This document shows positions 43,194-51,224 of a DNA stretch of 64,000 nucleotides, piece by piece. The DNA is taken from contig JBEKTD010000007.1 in the NCBI GenBank assembly GCA_049516395.1, positions 71,046 through 135,045 on the forward strand, written 5' to 3'. A model generated the notes under the pieces. That model saw only the letters and a program-made list of their open reading frames with translations. It was not told the origin of the DNA and made no database searches. Source of the DNA: Fen-1362 sp049516395. Its GTDB lineage: Bacteria > Planctomycetota > Phycisphaerae > Sedimentisphaerales > Anaerobacaceae. Position numbers and translations under genes: made by a program. How positions within the stretch are numbered: position 1 is the first letter of the stretch; each line of letters begins with the position of its first letter.

Positions 43194-43955
43194 TTATTCC
43201 GGCAGGTCCAATTTGGCAAGCGATTTGCGGATTTGCTTGGTCCTGTCGTAATCGGTAACGTCCGGCGCCAAAGCCGTAACGCTAATGTACCCTTCCATCA
43301 GGGCCATCATATCAGTCGATGGGTCGTCAAACGGCCCAGGCCCGCCCGCGAGCTGGTAAACCGTCTGGCCCTTCTCATCAATCTGCGGCTGATAATACTC
43401 GTCGAACGCCTTGTTCGACTGGGGCACAACCTTAATCCCACGGGGTTTCCCAGCTGAAAGCCGCGGTATATTTATATTGACGAGGGCGCCCGTCTTTACA
43501 GGCATAAGCTTTTTAAGGATGTGCATACAATATCCAGCGGCGGTATCGTAATCCATTTTTTCCTCCGCCGCCAAGCTCGTCGCCACCGACGGGATACCAA
43601 GCAACACCCCTTCCATAGCAGCAGCGACCGTTCCGGAATAATAAATGTTAATCCCTGCGTTTGCACCGTTGTTTATCCCCGCGACCAAAAGCTCAATCGG
43701 TTTTCTGCACAACTGCATCGCCGCGAGCTTGACGCAATCCGCGGGAGAGCCCTCGATGCTGTAACCGGAAAAAAGACCGTTCACATCGACCTTGCTGCAA
43801 ACAACGGGCCTGTTGAAAGTGATGCTGTGGCTTGCGCCCGACTTGCTCGCCGCGGGCGCGACAACCTCCACGTCGCCTATTTTCACAAGCTCTTTGTATA
43901 TCGCCGACAGCCCCGGCGCAAATATCCCGTCATCGTTCGTCAGTAGTATGTTCAT
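43194..43955 (-). CDS. surE: 5'/3'-nucleotidase SurE
   Basis: This 253-residue metal-dependent survival-protein phosphatase acts on nucleoside monophosphates. Motifs: MNILLTNDDGIFAPG (Asp pair and metal site), VVAPAASKSGASHSIT, SIEGSPADCVKLA, VAGINNGANAG (Asn metal ligand) and YSGTVAAAMEG. All metal-binding residues are present (D8, D9, S39-type and N). AGGA lies 6 bases before the ATG. It is divergent from nnrE across a 49-base gap and upstream of a membrane protein gene. Confidence 0.96.
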   Translation of the reverse strand: MNILLTNDDGIFAPGLSAIYKELVKIGDVEVVAPAASKSGASHSITFNRPVVCSKVDVNGLFSGYSIEGSPADCVKLAAMQLCRKPIELLVAGINNGANAGINIYYSGTVAAAMEGVLLGIPSVATSLAAEEKMDYDTAAGYCMHILKKLMPVKTGALVNINIPRLSAGKPRGIKVVPQSNKAFDEYYQPQIDEKGQTVYQLAGGPGPFDDPSTDMMALMEGYISVTALAPDVTDYDRTKQIRKSLAKLDLPE

Positions 43956-44004
43956 ATTTTCCTGTTGATTATTGTTGATTGATGATTGATTATCAATACT
44001 GATT

Positions 44005-44709
44005 ATGAAAAAGTTTCAGCCGGACGAAAAATGTTTATTGATGAGCAGAGACGAGATGCGGGCCTTAGACGCCTGGGCAATCAACGAGTTGGGCATACCG
44101 GGCATCGTGCTAATGGAAAACGCGGGCAGAGGATGCGCACAGTTTATCATCGAAAAACTTTCCAAAATTAAAAAGCCCGTGGTCTGCATTTTCTGCGGAA
44201 CAGGCAACAACGGCGGCGACGGCTTCGTTATCGCAAGACACCTTTTCAACGCGGGCTTTGCCGTAACAGTCGTGGTATGCGGCGACATCGATAAAATCAA
44301 GGGCGACGCCAAAATCAATCTCGATATACTCACCCGTCTCGGTTTAAAAATTGACCGGCTGGATATGGAAGACACCGAGACAATCGACGCCCGCGTTACC
44401 AAACTCACCAATGATGCTAATATGATTATCGACGCCATCTTCGGAACGGGGCTTATCGGGGCACTGCGCGATGAATACAAACGGCTGATTGAGAGCATAA
44501 ACGGACTCGGATGCCCAGTTCTATCCGTTGATATACCCTCGGGTATGGATTGCGATACGGGGCTGCCGTTCGGCGCGTCGATAAAGGCCAATTGCACCAT
44601 CACCTTCGCCGCGGTCAAAAAGGGATTTGTTTTCGAAAACGCCCGAGCATATACGGGCGATATATTCGTCGCCTCGATTGGAGTCGAACCAAAACCCGAC
44701 TTATCATAG
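44005..44709 (+). CDS. nnrE: NAD(P)H-hydrate epimerase
   Basis: This protein of 234 residues has a YjeF_N domain. The enzyme epimerises damaged R-NAD(P)HX so that the dehydratase can repair it. Visible are MSRDEMRALDAWAINELGIP, LMENAGRG, the phosphate loop FCGTGNNGGDGFVIARHL, IIDAIFGTGL, and SVDIPSGMDCDTG. The paired kinase/dehydratase (NnrD, YjeF C-domain) is not fused and not adjacent. The ATG has no clear ribosome site. The frame begins about 13 residues before the conserved start. Confidence 0.95.
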   Translation: MKKFQPDEKCLLMSRDEMRALDAWAINELGIPGIVLMENAGRGCAQFIIEKLSKIKKPVVCIFCGTGNNGGDGFVIARHLFNAGFAVTVVVCGDIDKIKGDAKINLDILTRLGLKIDRLDMEDTETIDARVTKLTNDANMIIDAIFGTGLIGALRDEYKRLIESINGLGCPVLSVDIPSGMDCDTGLPFGASIKANCTITFAAVKKGFVFENARAYTGDIFVASIGVEPKPDLS

Positions 44710-44719
44710 AACGTGGTTC

Positions 44720-46165
44720 TTAAAACGCCCCGGGATTGCCCGACATCGTCTTGTACCCGATAAAATACAGGAACCTCTCCGCATTCATAATCGGTATCGA
44801 CAACGCCTGCGCCTGGCTCTGAATATCCTTGTAGCCGGCCGCCTGCTGCACCGCACGCTCGTATTTCTCCATCGCGTTGGGATACTTTTCCGTCTCCTGC
44901 ATTGTCGGCTTCGACAGCACCACGGGCGGTGTCCCCAGAATCACATAATCCGTATTCACGGTTACCGTGTCGGCAACCTTGCCGCCCCACTTCTCCACCA
45001 GGTGGCGTATCTTCGCGACAGCGTCATCATCAATCACGCCGCTGCCGCTGAGGTCGAAATCGCCCGCAACCACAAAAGTATTCGCCTTTGTCGGCGACCA
45101 GATAAGATTCGCGATTATATCATCCGCCACAATCGGGTTTTTCTTGTCGGAACGAATAATCCTCGCCGCCGAGAAACTGTCTCCGATGTTGTAAACCTCT
45201 ATCTCCGCCTTTCCTTTGCCATCCCTCGGAATCGGCTGCCCCCTGTCGTAAACCGCAAAAGTAAGCCCGCGGTAAATATGGTCATTAGTGCCAAGATTAA
45301 TTTGCACAGTTTTGGCCTGGTTATCGACCAGAATTATCTTTCCATCCGGCTCAAACGCCTTTATCTCTGTGTCCGGCGGCGGCTGAACGGGCCACACGCT
45401 CTCTTTTAATATCTTCTGGATGCGGTCTTGGGCCGTCTGAAGCTCCGCCTGGCTCTTCAATAACTGCTTGTTCATTTCCTCCCGGCTGGTTCTTTCCTGG
45501 TCGAGCTTGCCATACAGGTCTTTAACCTGCTCATCACTCTTTTTCTCGAGCAGCGCCTTCAGCTCATCATAGCCCGTCCGAACATTGTCAAACTGCTGCT
45601 GTAACTTGTCCTTTTCCGCCAGCAGCGTATTCTCTTTTTCCATACTGACTTTTTTCGCATCGTCAAACTGCGCCTGAAGGTTATCAAGCTGTTCCCTTGT
45701 GGCCGCCCCAGATGCTTTGGCATTTGTCAGCAAGGCGTTCAGTTTGTCCGCCACCTGAAGCAAAGTCGAATTCGGGTCAATGTCGTTCATTTCAGGATAT
45801 TGTTTCGCTACCGCGGCAATTATTTCTCTTACCTTCGCCGTCGTCTCGTTAACCTTAACCTCCGCCGATTTATCGCCCGGCAAACCAGGCACTATCAATG
45901 ACACCGCCTGGTCGAGATAGTCCGTCATCGCCTTCAGTTTGCTCTTGCCGAATTGTTCGGAGCCGACGATGGCGCTTACCTTCTGCTGCTCAGCAGGACT
46001 GGCAAACTCCCCAAGTCGCTTTTGTGCTGCCTCGGCAAGACCCCTCTGTTCTTCGAATTTTAAATAGTAGATTACCCCCGCCGTTGCTGCTATAATAAAC
46101 AGCGTCACAAATGCTATCAGGGCGTAAAGGGTACTGTCAGTCGCACTCTTTTTGCCGATTGGCAT
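44720..46165 (-). CDS. Membrane-anchored coiled-coil protein with BRCT-like C-terminus
   Basis: This is a protein of 481 residues. A single transmembrane helix lies at about 13-35 (LYALIAFVTLFIIAATAGVI). A long coiled coil follows (about 130-260; EKENTLLAEKDKLQQQFDNV and similar). A beta-rich segment of about 100 residues (IILVDNQAKTVQINLGTNDH) is next, then a region resembling a BRCT fold: FVVAGDFDLSGSGVIDDDAV, KWGGKVADTVTVNTDYVILG. The Gly-Gly and Trp/Tyr pattern fits BRCT, but the family call is from pattern only. With the helix at the N-terminus the BRCT-like domain would be periplasmic, which would be odd. The gene is isolated between nnrE and rluB-like. Confidence 0.75.
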   Translation of the reverse strand: MPIGKKSATDSTLYALIAFVTLFIIAATAGVIYYLKFEEQRGLAEAAQKRLGEFASPAEQQKVSAIVGSEQFGKSKLKAMTDYLDQAVSLIVPGLPGDKSAEVKVNETTAKVREIIAAVAKQYPEMNDIDPNSTLLQVADKLNALLTNAKASGAATREQLDNLQAQFDDAKKVSMEKENTLLAEKDKLQQQFDNVRTGYDELKALLEKKSDEQVKDLYGKLDQERTSREEMNKQLLKSQAELQTAQDRIQKILKESVWPVQPPPDTEIKAFEPDGKIILVDNQAKTVQINLGTNDHIYRGLTFAVYDRGQPIPRDGKGKAEIEVYNIGDSFSAARIIRSDKKNPIVADDIIANLIWSPTKANTFVVAGDFDLSGSGVIDDDAVAKIRHLVEKWGGKVADTVTVNTDYVILGTPPVVLSKPTMQETEKYPNAMEKYERAVQQAAGYKDIQSQAQALSIPIMNAERFLYFIGYKTMSGNPGAF

Positions 46166-46318
46166 AACTGCAACTCCTCAGAAATTAGTAAAAAACCTTG
46201 GTTTTCAAGGCCTATAAGCATTATATTATCGTCAGAAAGTTACCCAAAGTCAACAAAAAAACCGGCTTAGAGTAAATCTGGGCAAGAGCTGCCGGCTTTG
46301 TGAATTGGAACGGTGATT

Positions 46319-47050
46319 ATGGCAATTGAGCGATTACAAAAGATATTATCGGCCTCTGGCGTCGCGTCACGCCGAAAATGCGAGGAAATAATCCTCGAAG
46401 GCCTCGTTTCCGTAAACGGCAAGGTCGTTGATACCATCCCCGCATTTGCGGACCTCGACAAGGACACAATAATCGCGGCAGGCAAACGAATTAAGCCCCA
46501 GCCCAAGATTTATTTCCTGCTAAATAAACCCAAAGGCGTCATCTGCACCAATTTTGACCCGCAGGGCAGGACTAAAGCAATCGACCTTATCCCAACACGC
46601 CATCGAATCTTCTGCGTTGGCCGGCTCGACGTCGATACCCCGGGCTTGATTATCCTCACCAACGATAACGACCTCGCCAATCGCCTGACCCACCCAAAAT
46701 ACGGCATCACCAAGACCTACCTCGCCGAAGTCAAAGGACGAATCGAGGGCGAACACATCGAAAAATTAAATAAGGGCATCTGGCTTTCCGAGGGCAAATC
46801 CTCCCATACCGCAGTCAGGATATTAAAGCGGGGACATCAAAGCTCGCTCATCGAAGTCAGCATTACCGAACGGCTGAACCGTGAAGTCCGAAGAATGTTA
46901 GCTCGCGTGGGGCTACCCGTAAAATCCCTCAGACGAACCGGCATCGGCAAAATCTCTGACCGCGGCCTGGGCATAGGCCAATTTCGACTCCTCACACACT
47001 CCGAAGTCAACTACCTGCGAAAATCCACCGCCGATAAAACACCCAGCTAA
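46319..47050 (+). CDS. RsuA/RluB-family rRNA pseudouridine synthase
   Basis: This is a cytoplasmic RNA-modifying enzyme of about 243 residues. The N-terminal S4 domain is in ERLQKILSASGVASRRKCEE, GLVSVNGKVV. The catalytic domain has FLLNKPKGVICTN, GRLDVDTPGLIILTNDNDLA with the catalytic Asp, TKTYLAEV, and LNREVRRMLARVGLPVKSL. Which rRNA position is modified cannot be read from this sequence; RluB (23S) or RsuA (16S) are the nearest. ATG 46319 is preferred to GTG 46313. The 3' end overlaps the convergent GLUG gene by 4 bases. Confidence 0.93.
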   Translation: MAIERLQKILSASGVASRRKCEEIILEGLVSVNGKVVDTIPAFADLDKDTIIAAGKRIKPQPKIYFLLNKPKGVICTNFDPQGRTKAIDLIPTRHRIFCVGRLDVDTPGLIILTNDNDLANRLTHPKYGITKTYLAEVKGRIEGEHIEKLNKGIWLSEGKSSHTAVRILKRGHQSSLIEVSITERLNREVRRMLARVGLPVKSLRRTGIGKISDRGLGIGQFRLLTHSEVNYLRKSTADKTPS

Positions 47051-49458
47051 GGCGGCAGCGTAACTTCATCGCTTCCGCTGAAAGTGGCGAAATCGATATC
47101 GAAGTCCACGGTGCCAGAATCGATAAAATTAGTATTTTTAATAGTCAGCGAAAAGGTGCACTTGCTGAAATCGAATGTTGCAGTGGCAATCCCTATAAGG
47201 GTAGCACCATCATATAATTTCACCTTCGAGCAGGTGAATTTGCGTTTGACTTTGTCGAAGTTATCGGCCGGTATCGTAAAGGTATGTGAGCCAACGGTAA
47301 TATCAAGCGGATTATTAACCAGATTCGTATCATTAACATTTTTATCGGAGAACCCGCCGCGGATAGCAACTTTAGTAATGTTGTAGGTGTTCCTGTCGCG
47401 TGTGAATTTCGACTTATCGACCCGCAGAGAATCTTTGACGCCCATTAACAGCTTTATGGGTATTGGTCTTCTGCCGTTGACGATTGTCTCATCAATTTCT
47501 GTCGTGCCGGTGTAATCACCCACATTTATATCGATTGTCAGCGGACATTCCAAACCGGACAGGTTGATGTTGCTCGCCGCAAAAGCGAATTTGCCCGTCT
47601 TCACATTATAGCTGAATGACTTCTTTATGCCGTTTGCGGTCCCGCAATAGTCGAACCTGCCTCTTTTCCATGTCTTGTTGTTAACATGGAAGGTTATAAC
47701 ACAGGGGTCCATATCATCAGAACTAATGGTGACCTTGACAAAATTGGTGTTGCCGGAACTCTTAGCTTCATCGAAGACATTTGATGTAGCGGTCATCCGG
47801 CCCGAAATTGATATGTAATCAGTATTTCCCGCCTTAACAACGCACTGGGAGATGACCAGCGGGGCCCCGGCGAGTTTCGGATAATCGAATCCTTCGCATA
47901 TAGTCCAGATGTCGTTAAGCCCATTGGCGGTTTCGCCGACGAAGTCCCAGCCGACGAAGCTGCTTTGCTTTTTCATAAGCGATTCTGTCAGCGGTGTTCC
48001 GAGTCCGTTATCGGGTCCGCTTGTGATAAGAAAATAGCTGCTGACGATACTGCGGTAGCTACCCCCTATCAAACCGCCGACATAAGAAGATTCAGAAGAA
48101 GAAACGCTGACCGAACCAGTCGAATAGCAATTGCTGATCTCGTCTTCGTTATCCCCCACCAAACCACCGACAACATAATAATCAGCAGAACCGCTGACCG
48201 AACCCATTGAATAGCAGTTACTGATAGGTCCATCATTATACCCCACCAAACCACCGACTTCAAGAGAATCAGAGGAATCAGAAAAATCAAAAGAACCGCT
48301 GACCGAACCCGTTGAATAGCAATTGTTGATATGGCCTTCGTTATACGCCACCAAACCACCGACATAAGGAAAATCATAGTCATCAGGAGAATCAATAGAA
48401 CCGCTGACCGAACCCGCTGAATAGCAATTGCTGATACTGCCGTAGCTTTCCGCCACCAAACCACCGACATTACCAGAACCGCTAACTGAACCAGTTGAAT
48501 AGGAGTTGCTGATACTGCCGTAGCTTTGCGATACCAAACCGGCAATTTCATAAGAACCGCTAACCGAACCAGTTGAATAGCAGTTGTTGATATCTCCTTC
48601 GTTATCCCCCACCAAACCGCCAGCATCAGACACATAGTCACCACCTGCGATATCACCAGTGGCATAGCAGCGAATAATGTCAGAACCAATATTATATCCT
48701 ACCAGACCACCCATAGCCGAGGAGTCGTCTCCGACCGACGACACATCACCCATTGCATGGCAATCACTGATAGTTCCCTCATAAGCAGAGCCAACCAGGC
48801 CGCCAATACTGTATGCGTTTTCTCCGCCTGTAATAACAACTGTAGAATAACACGAGTTTATATTGCCAACTTCATTGTGTCCCACAAGACCGCCGACATC
48901 CCATGCATTATCTGCCACCACAATAGTGCCCGTTGAGAAACAATTTGTGATATTACCTTCATTGTTCTCGCCCACCAAAGCAGATATTCTTTGTGATTGA
49001 GCACCTGTGATAATGCGAACATTTTGCAAGCCCAGATTTTTTATCTGGCTATTCAAACCATTGGATCCAAAAAGACCTAAATAATCGGAATAATCGCACC
49101 TTACTCCATTAGTGTTTATTGTTAAATTATAAATTTTATGCCCTGCGCCATCGAAGACGCCGGTAAAAGGTGTTCCGTCAAAATAATCGTTTGAATTGTC
49201 GATATCAGGTGCGATTACCGCTGTAGTAAATGTACCGCATGGCCCCAAGTCAATATCTTTCGTAAGGACAAAGTAAGCATCGTAGTCGTTGGTGTCCGCT
49301 GCCAGTTTTAGAAGGTCAGATGTACGGGCAATTCGATATGGATTAGTGGCTGTACCTGAGCCGCCGGAGTATTTGGCAAAGCAAATTTGTCCAAGTAAAA
49401 TTACTGATACAAATAAGGTAACAAACGTTCTGTTGCGTATCCCTGCTCTTTGACTCAT
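47047..49458 (-). CDS. Secreted GLUG-repeat protein with shared C-terminal domain
   Basis: This is a protein of 803 residues. The signal peptide is at about 10-29. KYSGGSGTATNPYRIARTSD opens a GLUG region (about 30-510) with roughly a dozen units such as VGGLVGYNEGHINNCYSTGS. A C-terminal domain of about 265 residues (about 540-803) is 60-70% alike by eye to that of the C10-peptidase gene at 51225 and ends SGSDEVTLPP. Cys-rich and beta-like, it contains KSFSYNVKTGKFAFAAS and KLYDGATLIGIATATFDF. AGAGGAG precedes the ATG. A surface or extracellular role is likely. The C-terminal domain is not a recognised family; a sorting or anchoring role is an inference. Confidence 0.85.
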   Translation of the reverse strand: MSQRAGIRNRTFVTLFVSVILLGQICFAKYSGGSGTATNPYRIARTSDLLKLAADTNDYDAYFVLTKDIDLGPCGTFTTAVIAPDIDNSNDYFDGTPFTGVFDGAGHKIYNLTINTNGVRCDYSDYLGLFGSNGLNSQIKNLGLQNVRIITGAQSQRISALVGENNEGNITNCFSTGTIVVADNAWDVGGLVGHNEVGNINSCYSTVVITGGENAYSIGGLVGSAYEGTISDCHAMGDVSSVGDDSSAMGGLVGYNIGSDIIRCYATGDIAGGDYVSDAGGLVGDNEGDINNCYSTGSVSGSYEIAGLVSQSYGSISNSYSTGSVSGSGNVGGLVAESYGSISNCYSAGSVSGSIDSPDDYDFPYVGGLVAYNEGHINNCYSTGSVSGSFDFSDSSDSLEVGGLVGYNDGPISNCYSMGSVSGSADYYVVGGLVGDNEDEISNCYSTGSVSVSSSESSYVGGLIGGSYRSIVSSYFLITSGPDNGLGTPLTESLMKKQSSFVGWDFVGETANGLNDIWTICEGFDYPKLAGAPLVISQCVVKAGNTDYISISGRMTATSNVFDEAKSSGNTNFVKVTISSDDMDPCVITFHVNNKTWKRGRFDYCGTANGIKKSFSYNVKTGKFAFAASNINLSGLECPLTIDINVGDYTGTTEIDETIVNGRRPIPIKLLMGVKDSLRVDKSKFTRDRNTYNITKVAIRGGFSDKNVNDTNLVNNPLDITVGSHTFTIPADNFDKVKRKFTCSKVKLYDGATLIGIATATFDFSKCTFSLTIKNTNFIDSGTVDFDIDFATFSGSDEVTLPP

Positions 49459-49639
49459 TTAATCTCCTCTAAGCATTGCTACCAAACCGCCAAAATCATA
49501 CCAAAAGGAGACCCCTATTTCAACCCCAAAAACCACTAAAGCCCTGACTATAAAGCTGATTTTCATAAACAGGGTAATTGGGATATGCTTGGCAGGGTTT
49601 GTTTATACTGGTCAAACAGAAATATCACGCCGAATTCAA

Positions 49640-49690
49640 TCAGGGCAGCGTAACCACATCGCTTCCGCTGAAACCGGCAAAAGCAATGGA
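49640..49690 (-). pseudogene. Fragment of the shared C-terminal domain
   Basis: On the minus strand, the bases read SIAFAGFSGSDVVTLP and TGA, matching the last 16 residues of the domains at 47050 and 51228 (ISFASFSGSDWVTLPP). It begins 10 bases after the GH5-like gene's stop codon and is in a different frame. It looks like the leftover 3' end of a third copy. Confidence 0.7.
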
Positions 49691-49700
49691 AAGTTTTTAC

Positions 49701-51200
49701 TCAATCGACCAATACTTTTTGAATATTGGAATATTCGGTTTCGCCGGATGCGTTTTTTGCCTTTACCCTGTAATAGTATGTTACGCCCTTCTGGACGGAT
49801 TTGTCAGAAAACAGCTTTCTGCTTTTTGCCGCATCCTCGATATTTTTTCCGACCAGTACCCAAGGCCCGCCCGGATTTTCCGCACGCTCAATATCATATC
49901 CGTTTGCCCCGGCAGAGCCACGCCAGATGATATCGTCAGCCGATTTAATTTCCAATAACACCGGAGCCGGCTCCGGTATTGGCACAGCGGGAACAGTCAT
50001 CCCGCGAATCTGATACGCTTTTTCTCGCAGGACGCGCAATAAATTTCGCTCATCAATTTCATCACCCGATGAAAAGCCGGGCCAGTGATAAGAGGCATAG
50101 CCCCCCGATTCATTATGAAAATAGAACCCGCCATCCCTGCGATGCGAACGAACGCCCCACAAAAGCGCGCCCGATGTGCCGTTTCGAATGACCTCATCCA
50201 TAAACGCGGTCAGAACATCCGTAGGGCCCATGCCGAATTCGTCGGCAATCATGACCTTGTTGGCTGCTTTTGCGCGCTGCTTATCCATCCTGCACAACAA
50301 CGCCAAATCAGTGGGCCGGCCCGCCAGCATGTTCCAATACACATAATAGTGTTTGCTGATAATATCGATATGCGGGTCTTTGAGGTACGTATTCATGTCC
50401 CCGCCTGCCTCCATAACGAGGTGTTTCTTATCGATGCTTTTAATATACGCAGCCATTTCAACGGACCAGTCCGTGAGCTTTCCCGTCCAGTATCCGTCCT
50501 TGTCCATCAAAAGATTGTCACGAATATAAACATCCATTTCATTGCCCAACTGCCACGCCAGAATCGCGGGGTCATCTTTATAAGCGACGCCCGTGTAAAA
50601 ATTTTTCCTGTTCAGCAGGTCGTAAACCAGATTTTTGAAATCTTCTCTTAACTGCGGGTCATCCCAAAAAACATTTCCGCTTTTTCCCCGAAAGGCGGCA
50701 AACTCCTTGATGCCTCGCCATCCCCAAAATGTGTGAGAATCGATAATAGGGAAGATGAGCCGGATATCAAGCTCATTGCATATCTGCAATACCTTATCGA
50801 GCGTACGGAAAGCTTCTTCGTTATATTGCCTGATGCCCTCTATATGAACCGGGACTTCCTGTTTGCCCCCTTTGTTTCGGACGGAAAGCGTAAAGCACCG
50901 GGTTGCGGTCCCTCCCATTTGACGAATAGTCATTAACGTGTCGCGGATTTCAAACTCATCCGGAAACCGGTTGGAATTATCAGGTAGTATCTGCTCTTCA
51001 TTCTGATGAAGATTGGATGAGGCCAGCGCAAAAAATCTGTATTCTTTATCGCCGTCCATTAATACCGAGCCGTTCCTTGTAATGAAATTCTTCGCAACTG
51101 CTACTTTATCTTTTTTGCAGGCCGGGGAGCATCCGACAAAACCGGGATTAACCAGGACAAGAAAACCGATAAGCAGCAGGACAACCTTCGCAATTTTCAT
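49701..51200 (-). CDS. GH5-like glycoside hydrolase lipoprotein with FN3 domain
   Basis: This is a protein of 499 residues. The N-terminal signal ends GFVGC (a probable lipoprotein cysteine). A TIM-barrel of the GH5/mannanase type (about 35-380) follows with the acid/base Glu in LAWQLGNEMDVY and the nucleophile Glu in VMIADEFGMGP. HTFWGWRG and MEAGGD fit the family. A fibronectin type III domain closes it (about 405-499; YYYRVKAKNASGETEYSNIQ). The likely substrate is a beta-mannan or beta-glucan; the subfamily cannot be assigned. The gene is 24 bases from the C10 peptidase gene on the same strand. Confidence 0.85.
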   Translation of the reverse strand: MKIAKVVLLLIGFLVLVNPGFVGCSPACKKDKVAVAKNFITRNGSVLMDGDKEYRFFALASSNLHQNEEQILPDNSNRFPDEFEIRDTLMTIRQMGGTATRCFTLSVRNKGGKQEVPVHIEGIRQYNEEAFRTLDKVLQICNELDIRLIFPIIDSHTFWGWRGIKEFAAFRGKSGNVFWDDPQLREDFKNLVYDLLNRKNFYTGVAYKDDPAILAWQLGNEMDVYIRDNLLMDKDGYWTGKLTDWSVEMAAYIKSIDKKHLVMEAGGDMNTYLKDPHIDIISKHYYVYWNMLAGRPTDLALLCRMDKQRAKAANKVMIADEFGMGPTDVLTAFMDEVIRNGTSGALLWGVRSHRRDGGFYFHNESGGYASYHWPGFSSGDEIDERNLLRVLREKAYQIRGMTVPAVPIPEPAPVLLEIKSADDIIWRGSAGANGYDIERAENPGGPWVLVGKNIEDAAKSRKLFSDKSVQKGVTYYYRVKAKNASGETEYSNIQKVLVD

Positions 51201-51224
51201 ATTACACCTCCATGTAAAGCCCTG

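Noticed and set aside
44016..44990. Long open frame on the minus strand over nnrE
   Set aside because: It is a shadow of nnrE, which has all catalytic motifs on the plus strand.
48050..48900. Regular repeats on the minus strand, CRISPR-like spacing
   Set aside because: They encode GLUG motifs (VGGLV-x-N-x-G-x-I-x-N-C-Y-S) in frame; the variation follows codons.
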